Positions 47,359 through 55,843 of a stretch of DNA of 64,000 bases are shown here, in pieces. The stretch is taken from contig JAMPDC010000001.1 of the NCBI GenBank assembly GCA_023665865.1, positions 2,431,659-2,495,658 of the forward strand. Direction: 5' to 3'. Below the pieces are notes generated by a model. The model did not search any database. It saw only the letters and a program-made list of their open reading frames with translations, and was not told the DNA's origin. Source of the DNA: Staphylococcus sp. (GTDB taxonomy: Bacteria; Bacteroidota; Bacteroidia; Bacteroidales; Muribaculaceae). Both the position numbers and the translations under genes were made by a program. Position 1 is the first letter of the stretch. Each line of letters starts with the position of its first letter.

Positions 47359-48435
47359 TTATTTCAGTCTGAGGGTAAATCCGGCGGTCGGGGGAAGCAG
47401 GATTAATCCGCTGTTATCGTCAAAGTCAGGTTGTTTCCCTTTGGGGGCATGTTCCCAACCGAGGAAGCGGAGCGAGTCGCCACCGAGATGCTCGGCCACC
47501 TTCATGGCCACGACACCCATCGTCGTGCGCAGGTTGAGCTCAACGCAGGGCATGATGCGCAGCTGTCCGGAAGCATTGCGGTGGACCATCATGTCGACAC
47601 CCATCCATCCGCGGTAGTCTTTCCCGACAAGAGCGGTTAATATCGTCTCCTCGTGGGCAATGATCTCCGACAGCTCCGATAGGTCGATGAGCGCGGCGAG
47701 TTTCTCTTCGAGCAGATGTTGTGGCCCGACGAGGTTACCGCTATACATCCCGCGTGGCTCGGTAGCGAAGACCGAGAGTCCACGGAATCTGACAGCCTCA
47801 CCGTCGGCGAAGAAGAGGGAGGCGAAGTCGGCCACTTTGTCAAGCCCACGTTCGACCATCACACTGCCTTGCCGATGGATGATCCCCCCGGCGCGGCTAC
47901 GCAGGGATTTTTCGTCGAGTGAACGTGCGCAGAACACTCCGCGGCCGCTGCCCGACCAAGGCGACTTGATGTAGCAACCCGGATGTGAGCGTTCCATCCC
48001 GATGACCTCGTCGGCATCGTCGGTTTCGAGAGGAATAGGGTAGTCCCCGTCGAGCTCACGGAGTATCTTGATCGACGAGCGGCGGTGGCTCAGTTCTCTC
48101 ATGCGGTTGATGGCGCTCTCCGACGGGAGTATATCACTTCCCACGCCCGCCCGCACAAACTGGCGTCTGGCGTCGGCGCTCCATCCCCATGGCGCAGCTT
48201 CGTCGGCCTCTGCGGGATTGCCGATCCGTCCGTGGAGCCCGAAGCGTCTGGCAAGCCGTGAGACCTCTTCGCAGAGAGACCCTGACGCGAGAAGCAGGTC
48301 ACCCTCCTCGGCCCACCACATAGGCAACAGCGCCCCGGCGGCGTGGATGGCGGCAGCGTGGGGCGGGGGAGTGTAGTGCGTGCATCCGAGTGCCAACGCA
48401 AGGTCGTTTTCAGGATTGAAAAGATGGATTTTCAT
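47359..48435 (-). CDS. ATP-grasp-like protein of unknown substrate
   Basis: This 358-residue cytosolic protein begins MKIHLFNPENDLALAL, a start shared, from memory, by uncharacterised Bacteroidales proteins. The central and C-terminal parts look like an ATP-grasp fold: CYIKSPWSGSGRGVF as a lysine/glycine loop, MVERGLDKVADFASLFF, GWMGVDMMVH, and the metal-site pattern CVELNLRTTMGVV. Such enzymes join a carboxylate to an amine or thiol. The substrate cannot be guessed. The ATG at 48435 is chosen over a TTG at 48441. Confidence 0.72.
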   Translation of the reverse strand: MKIHLFNPENDLALALGCTHYTPPPHAAAIHAAGALLPMWWAEEGDLLLASGSLCEEVSRLARRFGLHGRIGNPAEADEAAPWGWSADARRQFVRAGVGSDILPSESAINRMRELSHRRSSIKILRELDGDYPIPLETDDADEVIGMERSHPGCYIKSPWSGSGRGVFCARSLDEKSLRSRAGGIIHRQGSVMVERGLDKVADFASLFFADGEAVRFRGLSVFATEPRGMYSGNLVGPQHLLEEKLAALIDLSELSEIIAHEETILTALVGKDYRGWMGVDMMVHRNASGQLRIMPCVELNLRTTMGVVAMKVAEHLGGDSLRFLGWEHAPKGKQPDFDDNSGLILLPPTAGFTLRLK

Positions 48436-48579
48436 CGACAAATTGCTGAGATATGGCTGTAAAGTTAATAAAATTAGTTATAAAGTAGGTGAAATTTGTA
48501 TAACAAATCTTGCATCTGTAGCCACCGTGGGAACAGAAAAGCGACGGGAGGCGTTTGTATTACCAAACACATCTCCACA

Positions 48580-49569
48580 ATGTTAACGAAAACCACACTT
48601 GATCCCACCGGTCCCGGCAATGGCCGCACAAGTATTGCGGACATGGTCAAGGGCAATCTCTTCATTCTGATTTCTACAATATTTTTCGGTGTCAACATCC
48701 CGGTTGTCAAGATTCTGATTCCTGAATGGATGAGCTCGGTCGATGTCACCATCTTTCGTCTTGGTGGTGGCTGCGTGCTCATGTGGTTGGCCTCAATCTT
48801 TCTGAAGACCGACCGCATCGAGCACCATGACTATCTCCGCATCTTCCTCGGAGGCGCAGCTGGGCTCTTCCTGTTCATGTATCTCTTCAATCTGTCGCTT
48901 CGCTATGCCGACCCGATCGATGTCTCCATCATCATGACCTTCCCGCCGGTGTTCGTCATATTGATCGGCATTATTTTTCAACACCGTCACACTTCCTGGC
49001 TCGAGATCATCGGACTGGCCGTTGGCTTTGCGGGAGCGTTTATCGTAATCGTGGCCCAGCATGGAGGCGAAAAGGGTACCGACAACCTCCTCGGCGACTG
49101 TCTCGCGCTTGCGTCCACCCTCTGCTATGCCTTCTATCTTGTCATTCTCGAAGGCCCCATGCACCGCTACAGTCCGGTGTCGATGTTGCGCTGGGTGTTT
49201 CTGATGTCCTGTCTGCCGATGCTCTTCCTCCTGCCATCTCTGCCTGAAGCGGAGATTTTCCACACCGCTGACTGGGAGCCATGGACTTGCATAGCTTTCG
49301 TTCTGCTGTGTCCGACCTTTCTTTCCTACTTTCTCATCAATCCGGCCGAGAAACTCATCGGCAGCGAGCTGGTGTCGCTCTATCAATATTTTCTTCCTGT
49401 CGTCTCCACTCTTGCAGCAGTTATAATGAAGGTTTCGACACTCAACTGGATTCAGGTAGTGGCAATGGTTGTCATCATCGTCGGTATGCTCATCACCAAC
49501 CGCGCCAAGAGGCTGCAACGACCGGCGCCCGTAAATACTAAAGAGGACACGCCCGCCGGTCATCAGTGA
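48580..49569 (+). CDS. EamA/DMT family transporter
   Basis: This roughly 329-residue inner-membrane protein has about ten predicted helices in two repeated EamA halves. The first starts at GNLFILISTIFFGVNIPVVK and the second at GDCLALASTLCYAFYLVI. DMT exporters move amino acids, metabolites or drugs; the substrate here is unknown. The ATG at 48580 is preferred to the frame opening at 48496; 48643 is a further alternative. The last bases of the gene form part of the terminator stem. Confidence 0.88.
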   Translation: MLTKTTLDPTGPGNGRTSIADMVKGNLFILISTIFFGVNIPVVKILIPEWMSSVDVTIFRLGGGCVLMWLASIFLKTDRIEHHDYLRIFLGGAAGLFLFMYLFNLSLRYADPIDVSIIMTFPPVFVILIGIIFQHRHTSWLEIIGLAVGFAGAFIVIVAQHGGEKGTDNLLGDCLALASTLCYAFYLVILEGPMHRYSPVSMLRWVFLMSCLPMLFLLPSLPEAEIFHTADWEPWTCIAFVLLCPTFLSYFLINPAEKLIGSELVSLYQYFLPVVSTLAAVIMKVSTLNWIQVVAMVVIIVGMLITNRAKRLQRPAPVNTKEDTPAGHQ

Positions 49570-49591
49570 TCCGGTCGGGGCATGTCCTCTT
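49541..49591. terminator. Bidirectional terminator, overlapping the end of the DMT gene
   Basis: AAGAGGACACGCCCGCCGG (49541-49559) pairs, with small mismatches, with 49571-49591. It serves the convergent DMT transporter and C1B peptidase genes. Confidence 0.8.
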
Positions 49592-49641
49592 CTTTGGTGT
49601 GTTTTCTTCTTATTGTGTGTGAAGAAACGTGTGGGGAGGGG

Positions 49642-50838
49642 TTATAGCTTCATTTTTTTCGCAATCTCAGCAGGGATAGCCTCGCGGTTCACGAGGATGT
49701 CGATAGTCTTTGCGAGGAAATAGGGCTCTGATACGTAGAAGAAACCGTCGTAGATCTGGTTGGTGTCCCAGGAGTTCTTGACCTTGTAGTATTTGTTGCC
49801 TTTCTGGTCGACAGCTTTGCCTACGATCACCATGCCATGATCATCGGTGGTCTCCTGCTTGTCAAACATCTGCTGGCGCAGTTCGGGAGTCACATTGATT
49901 TCCTCACAGGGTCCATTGATCTTATTGGCCTCGATCTCGCGGTCTTTGTCGCTGAGTTTGACCCAACGCGAGAGTTCGGTGCCCGAGAGATCGTTGGCGG
50001 TTTTCTTTTTGGGCATGAGAGCGTAGCCTTTGGTCCAGTTAAAACCGGGTTCACTGACGTCGGCAGCCCAGGCTACGGTATATCCGTTGTCGATGGCATT
50101 GTCAACGATGGCCTTCATTTCCTCGAGGGGTACGTTGTGATACTTCTCCCACAGCCAGTTGTCGGCAACTTCCACGGCAAATGATTCATAGAACGGATGG
50201 TGGGTGAACGAGGTCACGGGCACATAGTCGGCAGCATTGAGCCCGAGCGATTTGGCATAGCTCTCAGGAGTGTAGGTCTGACCTTCATATACGAAAGTTG
50301 CGGGGAGCTCTCCGAAATATGCGTCGAGCATGCCGGTAAAGGCATTTTTCCAAGAGGGCGATTTGAATTTCTGGGCGTTGATCGAGTTGAGAAATGAAGT
50401 GAAAGCGCTGCTGAGTTCAGCATGTTCATGCTTTTCGGCTCCATATTCGATGCCACGGTAAGCCTCTTCGGGGACGAGTCCGTAGTTGACCATCACGTAA
50501 GGCACATCAAGTGTGCTGCCGCCCTGGGCGAAGTTGATCTTGCCGTTCATGCGGATAAACTTGTCGGCCTTGTCGTTGTAGCAGTGGCGCACGACAAACA
50601 TTTCGCTGAGATCCACTTCTTTGCCGGTCTTGCGGAGGATTTCGTCTTCAAGGAAAGAGATACCCGAAAAACTCCAGCATGTTCCTGACTTGTTCTGGTC
50701 TTTGACTGGTGTGGTCTTGACGACTTTCACATCTTTAAATTTGAAACCGCCGGTTGCGTCATCGGCGTTTTTCTTGTCTTCTGCCTGTGCTCCGAGAGCC
50801 ACACAGAGGGCCATTGCCCCGAAAAGATATTTATTCAT
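49642..50838 (-). CDS. Secreted C1B cysteine peptidase (aminopeptidase C/bleomycin hydrolase-like)
   Basis: This 398-residue protein has a signal peptide (about 1-19), which cytosolic bleomycin hydrolases lack. The papain-like triad is visible: QNKSGTCWSFSG with Cys54, DDHGMVIVG with the histidine, and KNSWD with the asparagine. Homologues in Bacteroidales release amino acids from peptides, here probably in the periplasm. A good promoter lies upstream (TTG, 19 nt, TAACTTTG). It is divergent from the PorT-like gene. Confidence 0.92.
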   Translation of the reverse strand: MNKYLFGAMALCVALGAQAEDKKNADDATGGFKFKDVKVVKTTPVKDQNKSGTCWSFSGISFLEDEILRKTGKEVDLSEMFVVRHCYNDKADKFIRMNGKINFAQGGSTLDVPYVMVNYGLVPEEAYRGIEYGAEKHEHAELSSAFTSFLNSINAQKFKSPSWKNAFTGMLDAYFGELPATFVYEGQTYTPESYAKSLGLNAADYVPVTSFTHHPFYESFAVEVADNWLWEKYHNVPLEEMKAIVDNAIDNGYTVAWAADVSEPGFNWTKGYALMPKKKTANDLSGTELSRWVKLSDKDREIEANKINGPCEEINVTPELRQQMFDKQETTDDHGMVIVGKAVDQKGNKYYKVKNSWDTNQIYDGFFYVSEPYFLAKTIDILVNREAIPAEIAKKMKL

Positions 50839-50878
50839 TGGTGTGAATAGATTGGTTTAAGGTTGTTCTTAATGAATG

Positions 50879-50908
50879 CAAAGTTATCTAAAATTTATGG
50901 CAATTCAA
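50879..50908 (-). promoter_or_regulatory. Promoter of the C1B peptidase
   Basis: Minus strand TTG (50906-50908), a 19-nt spacer, then TAACTTTG (50879-50886). Confidence 0.65.
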
Positions 50909-50928
50909 GTATTTTAAAGAAAAAGTTG

Positions 50929-50936
50929 TAACTTTG
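50929..50936 (+). promoter_or_regulatory. -7 box of the PorT-like gene
   Basis: TAACTTTG on the plus strand, 45 nt before the ATG at 50982. The -33 element is not clear. Confidence 0.5.
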
Positions 50937-50981
50937 TGTCCCTAATTTAACTATATAAATCGAATCACACTCATCAGCTGC

Positions 50982-51608
50982 ATGAAAAGAAAAATTCTCT
51001 CATTCATCATAGCTGTTGTCGCGCTCGCAGGCCCGGTGGCCATCAATGCCCAGTTTCGTTGGGGTGCGACAGTCGGCGCTAATTTCAACAGTTTCAAGTT
51101 CAAGCAATCGGATATCCTGACAGTCGACCAGGCATTTGGCGAATCGGCCGGCATCCTCGGCGAGATGATGTTTCCCGGTATAGGCTTCGGTATTGACATA
51201 GGTCTCCGCTATGAGCAACTGGGCGCGACTCTCAATCTCGGCGACTTCCCCATCTGGTCAAGCCAGGGATATTCAAGCAAAGAACGAATCTATATCCACA
51301 ACGTCCAGATACCGTTCAATCTGAAATTCAAGTGGACCCGTATGCAGGGTTTTGAAGACTATCTGGCGCCTTTCATCTATGGTGGCCCTGTCTTCAACAT
51401 TCAGGCAGCCCACAGTTCCTGCGACGCATTGAAATTTTCCGGTGGCGACCTCGGTCTCTCAGTCGGCGGTGGCGTCGAGCTCTTCAGACGCTGGCAGCTC
51501 TCCGCGTCCTATACATGGGGGATGACCTATGCTCTGAAAACCAAACTGCTCACCGACTACAGCGCGCGCAACCGCACCTGGGATATACGCGTGACATACT
51601 TCTTCTGA
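50982..51608 (+). CDS. PorT family outer-membrane beta-barrel protein
   Basis: This 208-residue protein has a signal peptide (about 1-23, ending NAQF) and the small-barrel pattern RWGATVGANFNSF, GFGIDIGLRYEQLG, YLAPFIYGGPVF, LGLSVGGGVELF, and the closing aromatic strand WDIRVTYFF. This is the general PorT-like barrel family (outer membrane protein beta-barrel domain), not necessarily the type IX secretion component PorT itself. Function is unknown. Confidence 0.85.
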   Translation: MKRKILSFIIAVVALAGPVAINAQFRWGATVGANFNSFKFKQSDILTVDQAFGESAGILGEMMFPGIGFGIDIGLRYEQLGATLNLGDFPIWSSQGYSSKERIYIHNVQIPFNLKFKWTRMQGFEDYLAPFIYGGPVFNIQAAHSSCDALKFSGGDLGLSVGGGVELFRRWQLSASYTWGMTYALKTKLLTDYSARNRTWDIRVTYFF

Positions 51609-51636
51609 TCCCACCAATTCACAGACCATAAAGCAT

Positions 51637-51674
51637 AGCGCCGGCTTCTCGGACCAATCCCGGGAGCCGGCGCT
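51637..51674 (+). terminator. Hairpin after the PorT-like gene
   Basis: AGCGCCGGCT at 51637-51646 pairs with AGCCGGCGCT at 51665-51674, 28 bases past the stop. No T run follows. Confidence 0.6.
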
Positions 51675-51814
51675 TGACATATACGTATATAGTAAAGCGG
51701 CATGACGACAGATGGCCATAATGGAAACCGAAAATATGGCTCATGTCTGAAATGTGGATGCAAAAGACGCTATGAGTATCTGCATCTTTCTCACGCCATT
51801 GTCAATAGCAATAT

Positions 51815-51847
51815 TTATATAGGAAACATGATTATATAGGAAACATG
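51815..51847. repeat. Tandem 16-base direct repeat
   Basis: TTATATAGGAAACATG occurs at 51815-51830 and again at 51832-51847, one base apart. The second copy runs into the next hairpin. Otherwise the 319-base gap 51609-51927 holds two hairpins and no gene. Confidence 0.85.
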
Positions 51848-51886
51848 CAGGCCGTGTCGTTATGATGGACGACACGGCCTGCATGT
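51843..51886 (-). terminator. Seventeen-base-pair perfect hairpin after PBP1A
   Basis: ACATGCAGGCCGTGTCG at 51843-51859 is fully complementary to 51870-51886 with a ten-base loop. It lies 42 bases beyond the stop of the minus-strand PBP gene. The T run on that side is weak, so it may act as a 3' stabiliser as much as a terminator. Confidence 0.65.
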
Positions 51887-51927
51887 GTTGTGTTGATTGA
51901 TATGTCCTGATTGGGATAGTTGCGTCT

Positions 51928-54363
51928 TTAGTCGAAGACACCCTCCATAGAAGTGTCTTCAGCGTTTGAATCGGCATCTACTTCCTCGTCATAGAGTCCG
52001 TAGAATTCGCTCTCGCAGAGATTGACATCGGCAGGGAAGGTGAAGCGGGCACCCTGCGAATAGTTGAGCTTCGGGTCTCCGTAGACCTTCTTCATGAAGC
52101 GGCCATAGATAGGCAGAGCCATGGACGCGCCCTGGCCGTAGGCCATTGTGTTGAAGTGGATGAAGCGTTCGTCGCCACCGACCCACGTTCCGGCGACAAG
52201 ATTGGGAGTGAAGCCCATAAACCAACCGTCGGCGTTATAGTTGGTGGTACCTGTCTTGCCACCCATCTCAGCGGTCAGGCCGAAGCGTGAGCGCACGCGG
52301 TGGGCCGTACCCTCGTTGACAACATTGAGGAGCATCGAGAGGATGCGGTAGTAGGCTTTCTCACTGATCACCTCAGTGTGGCGCGGTGAGAATTCCGAGA
52401 TGATGTTGCCGTTGTTGTCGGCGATAGCGGTGACAAACATCGGGTCGACTCTCATGCCGTTGTTGGCAAAGGCTGAGTAGGCTGTGACCATTTCCTTGAC
52501 TGACACGTCGGCCGGGCCGAGACAGAGCGACATCACCGGAGGCAGTTCGGCAGTGATGCCGAAATTGTGCATGGTCCTGACGAGCGATGGGGGAGAGAGC
52601 TGTGAGATGAGGCGGGCTGAGATCCAGTTGTTGGAGTTGGTGAGCGCCCATTTGAGATCGACCATCTCGCCGACCCGGGCCGAGCCGGCGTTGCGCGGAG
52701 CCCAAACGTTTCCGGCCTCGTCGGTCAGCACAGGCTGCGTGTTGGAGAATTGGTCGCAGGGAGTGTAGCCCTCCTCCATTGCATAGGTGTAGAGGAAAGG
52801 CTTGACTGTCGAACCGATCTGTCGACGGCCGGTCGACACCATGTCATATTGGAAATATGAGAAGTCCGGGCCTCCGACGTATGCTTTGATGTGGCCGTTG
52901 AGCGGATCCATGGCCATGAAACCTGTGCGCAGGAAGTGTTTGTGGTAGAGCACCGAGTCGAGCGGGGTCATGACGGTGTCGACAGTGCCCGAGTAGGAGA
53001 ACACCTTCATCTCGCGCGGCGTGTTGAACGCGCGGTCGATCTCCTCGCGCGATGCACCCGCCTTGGTCATGACGCGGTAGCGGTCGGTGTTCTTCATCGC
53101 GTTGCGGATGAGGTGATTGCGGCGTATCTCCGAAAGCTCGGCGCGGTCGGTGGTGTAGGGTGCGCCTTTCGTGCCACGTTTCTCACGGAAGAAAGCCGGC
53201 TGGAGGTAGCCGCCGAGATGTTCGGCCACCGCTTCCTCGGCATACTGCTGCATGCGCGAGTCGATAGTGGTGTAGATTTTCAGACCGTCGGTGTAGATGT
53301 CATATTTCGACCCGTCGGGCTTGGGATTTTTTTCGATCCAGCCGTAGAGAGGATTGGTCTCCCATGCGATAGAGTCGTCGACAAATTTCTGGGTCTCCCA
53401 TCCGCGGTAGTTCTCACGCTCGGGTTTCTTGGCGCGGAGCATGCGGCGGAGCTCTTCGCGGAAGTAGGGGGCTATGCCATCCTTGGCATCGACGCGGTTA
53501 AATCTGAGGGTGAGCGGAAGGGCTGAGAGAGAGTCGAGCTCTGCCTTGGTGATCTTGCCGGCTTTCTCCATCTGCGAGAGCACCACATTGCGGCGCTGGC
53601 GTGTGCGCTCGTTGCGGCGCACGGGGTTGTAGTAGGCCGGATTCTTCACCATGCCGACGAGGGTTGCAGCCTCCTCGATGGTGAGATCTTTCGGGGCCTT
53701 GTTGAAATAGACGTGGGCGGCCGACTTGATGCCGACGGCGTTGTAGAGGAAGTCAAACTGGTTGAGATACATTTTGATGATCTCCTCTTTCGAATAGTAG
53801 CGCTCAAGTTTGACAGCGATCATCCATTCGATAGGCTTCTGTATCGCACGGGAGAGGAGTCCGGAACTGTTGGGCGAGTAGAGCTGCTTGGCAAGCTGCT
53901 GGGTCAGGGTCGAGCCGCCGCCGGCATTTTTATTGCCCATGAGGACTGTCTTGAAGAGCACACGTCCGAGTCCGCGCATGTCGATGCCGGAGTGATCCTC
54001 AAATCTCACGTCCTCTGTCGAGATGAGGGCGTCGATGACATGGGGCGACACTTCATCGAAGTCGGCATACACGCGGTTGCCAGTTCCGAGGAAGTAGCGC
54101 CCGATCTCTTTGCCGTCTTCCGAATAGAGCACGGAAGCGAAGCGGTCGGTCGGGTTCTTTAGCTCCTCGACGGGTGGCATATAGCCTATGACGCCGTTGT
54201 AGACGAGGAAAAGAAAGATGAATAGACCTATGATACACGATGTGAAAATGATCCACATCGTAGCGATGATGCCGCGGTGACGACGGGGCGTCTTGGCCGG
54301 CATTTTCTGACCGGGGCGCTGCGCTCCGTTGCTGTTGGGGATGTTTGATTCTGGTTGTTGCAT
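51928..54363 (-). CDS. mrcA: Penicillin-binding protein 1A (bifunctional transglycosylase/transpeptidase)
   Basis: This 811-residue class A PBP polymerises and crosslinks peptidoglycan. One N-terminal membrane helix (about 32-55) anchors it. The glycosyltransferase domain has ISTEDVRFEDHSGIDMRG and GGGSTLTQQLAKQLYSP. The transpeptidase has the active serine in GSTVKPF, the SNN motif in WALTNSNNW and KTGTTN. The C-terminal tail is acidic (EEVDADSNAEDTSMEG). A -7 box (TAAATTTG, 54408-54415) lies upstream. Confidence 0.96.
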   Translation of the reverse strand: MQQPESNIPNSNGAQRPGQKMPAKTPRRHRGIIATMWIIFTSCIIGLFIFLFLVYNGVIGYMPPVEELKNPTDRFASVLYSEDGKEIGRYFLGTGNRVYADFDEVSPHVIDALISTEDVRFEDHSGIDMRGLGRVLFKTVLMGNKNAGGGSTLTQQLAKQLYSPNSSGLLSRAIQKPIEWMIAVKLERYYSKEEIIKMYLNQFDFLYNAVGIKSAAHVYFNKAPKDLTIEEAATLVGMVKNPAYYNPVRRNERTRQRRNVVLSQMEKAGKITKAELDSLSALPLTLRFNRVDAKDGIAPYFREELRRMLRAKKPERENYRGWETQKFVDDSIAWETNPLYGWIEKNPKPDGSKYDIYTDGLKIYTTIDSRMQQYAEEAVAEHLGGYLQPAFFREKRGTKGAPYTTDRAELSEIRRNHLIRNAMKNTDRYRVMTKAGASREEIDRAFNTPREMKVFSYSGTVDTVMTPLDSVLYHKHFLRTGFMAMDPLNGHIKAYVGGPDFSYFQYDMVSTGRRQIGSTVKPFLYTYAMEEGYTPCDQFSNTQPVLTDEAGNVWAPRNAGSARVGEMVDLKWALTNSNNWISARLISQLSPPSLVRTMHNFGITAELPPVMSLCLGPADVSVKEMVTAYSAFANNGMRVDPMFVTAIADNNGNIISEFSPRHTEVISEKAYYRILSMLLNVVNEGTAHRVRSRFGLTAEMGGKTGTTNYNADGWFMGFTPNLVAGTWVGGDERFIHFNTMAYGQGASMALPIYGRFMKKVYGDPKLNYSQGARFTFPADVNLCESEFYGLYDEEVDADSNAEDTSMEGVFD

Positions 54364-54407
54364 GGATAGTTATTTGGCGGGAGAGAGTCATCCGCATAAA
54401 TAAAGTG

Positions 54408-54415
54408 CAAATTTA
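54408..54415 (-). promoter_or_regulatory. -7 box of the PBP1A gene
   Basis: TAAATTTG on the minus strand, 44 nt before the start; a TTTC lies 20 nt further upstream in place of TTTG. Confidence 0.55.
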
Positions 54416-54482
54416 AGTATTTTCCCCGAAAAAATGAAAACAGAGCTGTACCCTTTGGGAGAATCGGTGGTCATCGCGCGTC

Positions 54483-54827
54483 TCAACACATGACGGGCCC
54501 GTCAATAGTGGCGCTCCCGCTGACATTCGCATCGGCTGAGTCGATATAGGGGGCCACATAGCTCTTCAATATCCCTACATATTCTATAAACGCCTCGCGG
54601 CCGCCTTCGGTCATGCGGCAGACGGTGCGCGGACGTTTCTGATGAAATGTCTTTTCGACAGTGATATACCCGGCCTCCTCAAGCTTGGTGATCTGCACAC
54701 TGAGATTGCCCATGGTTGCCTCGGTTTTTGTCTTGAGATACATGAAATCGGCCTCCTCCACGCTCATGAGTATTGAGAGTATGGATAGACGGAGTTGGGA
54801 ATGGATCAATGGATTAAGCTCTTTCAT
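54483..54827 (-). CDS. Winged-helix transcriptional regulator
   Basis: This 114-residue protein has a MarR/ArsR-like winged helix: HSQLRLSILSILMSVEEADFMYL, then the recognition helix in ATMGNLSVQITKLEEAGYI, and the wing TVEKTFHQKRPRTVCRMTEGG. Such small regulators in Bacteroidota commonly accompany a membrane protein gene. Here its start overlaps the end of the upstream membrane gene by 14 bases, so the pair is coupled. The signal is unknown. Confidence 0.87.
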   Translation of the reverse strand: MKELNPLIHSQLRLSILSILMSVEEADFMYLKTKTEATMGNLSVQITKLEEAGYITVEKTFHQKRPRTVCRMTEGGREAFIEYVGILKSYVAPYIDSADANVSGSATIDGPVMC

Positions 54828-55377
54828 CTCTTAATTCGTATTTGATTTTATATGCGGGTAGCACCATCATGACGAGCATTGCCGCCCCGAAGATCGGGAT
54901 AGCTGTCGGGCCGGACACTACCCACAGCACTGCCGCGAGGATAAATCCGGGGATGGAACTGTATTTTAAGAATGAGAAGCGGATGAGTTCGCCCGTGATA
55001 AACGAGCCTATCGCAAGCAGGAGCAATATCATCGCAAGGACTTGGAATCTGACGACGAATGAAGAGACGGAGAGGGTCAGGATAACTACTGTCAGCATTT
55101 TCCATATCGTCAGGAGCGAATGTGAGATTGCTGTCTGCATACCTTTCTCCCTGGGACGGACACGACGCAACACAGGGAGGCCGACCACAGGAATCAGAAA
55201 CCATGCGAAATTCCAGTTGGGATTGCCGGTCAGAATGAGGCCGAGATATACTGTGATGGAAACGGCAGACGATACCCAGCCCCATACGAGAAGTGGCACG
55301 CACGAATGTCTCATGACATTGAGGCGCGTGTCGTTCATCATTTTGCTTATTATTTCAAGACTTTCCTTGGGATACAT
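54814..55377 (-). CDS. Membrane protein paired with a winged-helix regulator
   Basis: This 187-residue protein has five or six predicted helices (about residues 25-48, 52-70, 90-108, 112-130, 140-158 and 160-178) and charged ends. It has no recognised family. It is co-transcribed with the regulator that overlaps its 3' end, so it may be sensed or controlled by it. A promoter with TTG, 21 nt and TAAATTTG lies just upstream (55403-55434). Confidence 0.75.
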   Translation of the reverse strand: MYPKESLEIISKMMNDTRLNVMRHSCVPLLVWGWVSSAVSITVYLGLILTGNPNWNFAWFLIPVVGLPVLRRVRPREKGMQTAISHSLLTIWKMLTVVILTLSVSSFVVRFQVLAMILLLLAIGSFITGELIRFSFLKYSSIPGFILAAVLWVVSGPTAIPIFGAAMLVMMVLPAYKIKYELRDERA

Positions 55378-55402
55378 GGTTTATGTCGGTTGTGTTTATG
55401 CG

Positions 55403-55434
55403 CAAATTTACAAATAAGTTGACGGAATAAACAA
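55403..55434 (-). promoter_or_regulatory. Promoter of the membrane protein/regulator pair
   Basis: Minus strand TTG (55432-55434), a 21-nt spacer, then TAAATTTG (55403-55410). It makes this pair a transcription unit separate from the DUF2141 gene. Confidence 0.65.
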
Positions 55435-55462
55435 CTTTCACCAACTTATTTGATTGAAAATA

Positions 55463-55843
55463 TCAGTATTGGATTAATTTCAAGTGAAGTTCTCCGGTGC
55501 GGGTATCGGGTGTGAGGTTGGTCTGCAGGCAAGGTTCCTGCGGCCGCCCGTAGCTGTCGAAGTCAAGGATATTGTTTCCGTTCAGGTCTTGAAACGCCTG
55601 CACATTAAGCTCTTTGCCTTCGAATCCCGAAAGATTGACAGGAATCGAGACAGTGTCGCTCTCTACGTCGACGGCCGTCATGAGGATCCGGCTGTCACCG
55701 CTGCTGACGGCCACAAAGAGTTTACCCTCCGGATATGGTATGTCTGAGAACCGGAGCTGCATGGATGGATTGTCACAGATGTTGGCGGCGTTTGCCGGTA
55801 AGATGATGGCGGCTGCCAGGATGATGGTTGAAGTCATTTTCAT
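55463..55843 (-). CDS. DUF2141 secreted protein
   Basis: This 126-residue protein has a signal peptide (about 1-19) and one DUF2141 domain, with GKLFVAVSSG and the hallmark FQDLNGNNILDFDSYGRPQE. Members are small beta-sandwich envelope proteins of unknown function, common in Bacteroidota. Its ATG overlaps the stop of the 700-residue barrel gene by four bases, so the two are made together and may form one outer-membrane unit. Confidence 0.88.
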   Translation of the reverse strand: MKMTSTIILAAAIILPANAANICDNPSMQLRFSDIPYPEGKLFVAVSSGDSRILMTAVDVESDTVSIPVNLSGFEGKELNVQAFQDLNGNNILDFDSYGRPQEPCLQTNLTPDTRTGELHLKLIQY

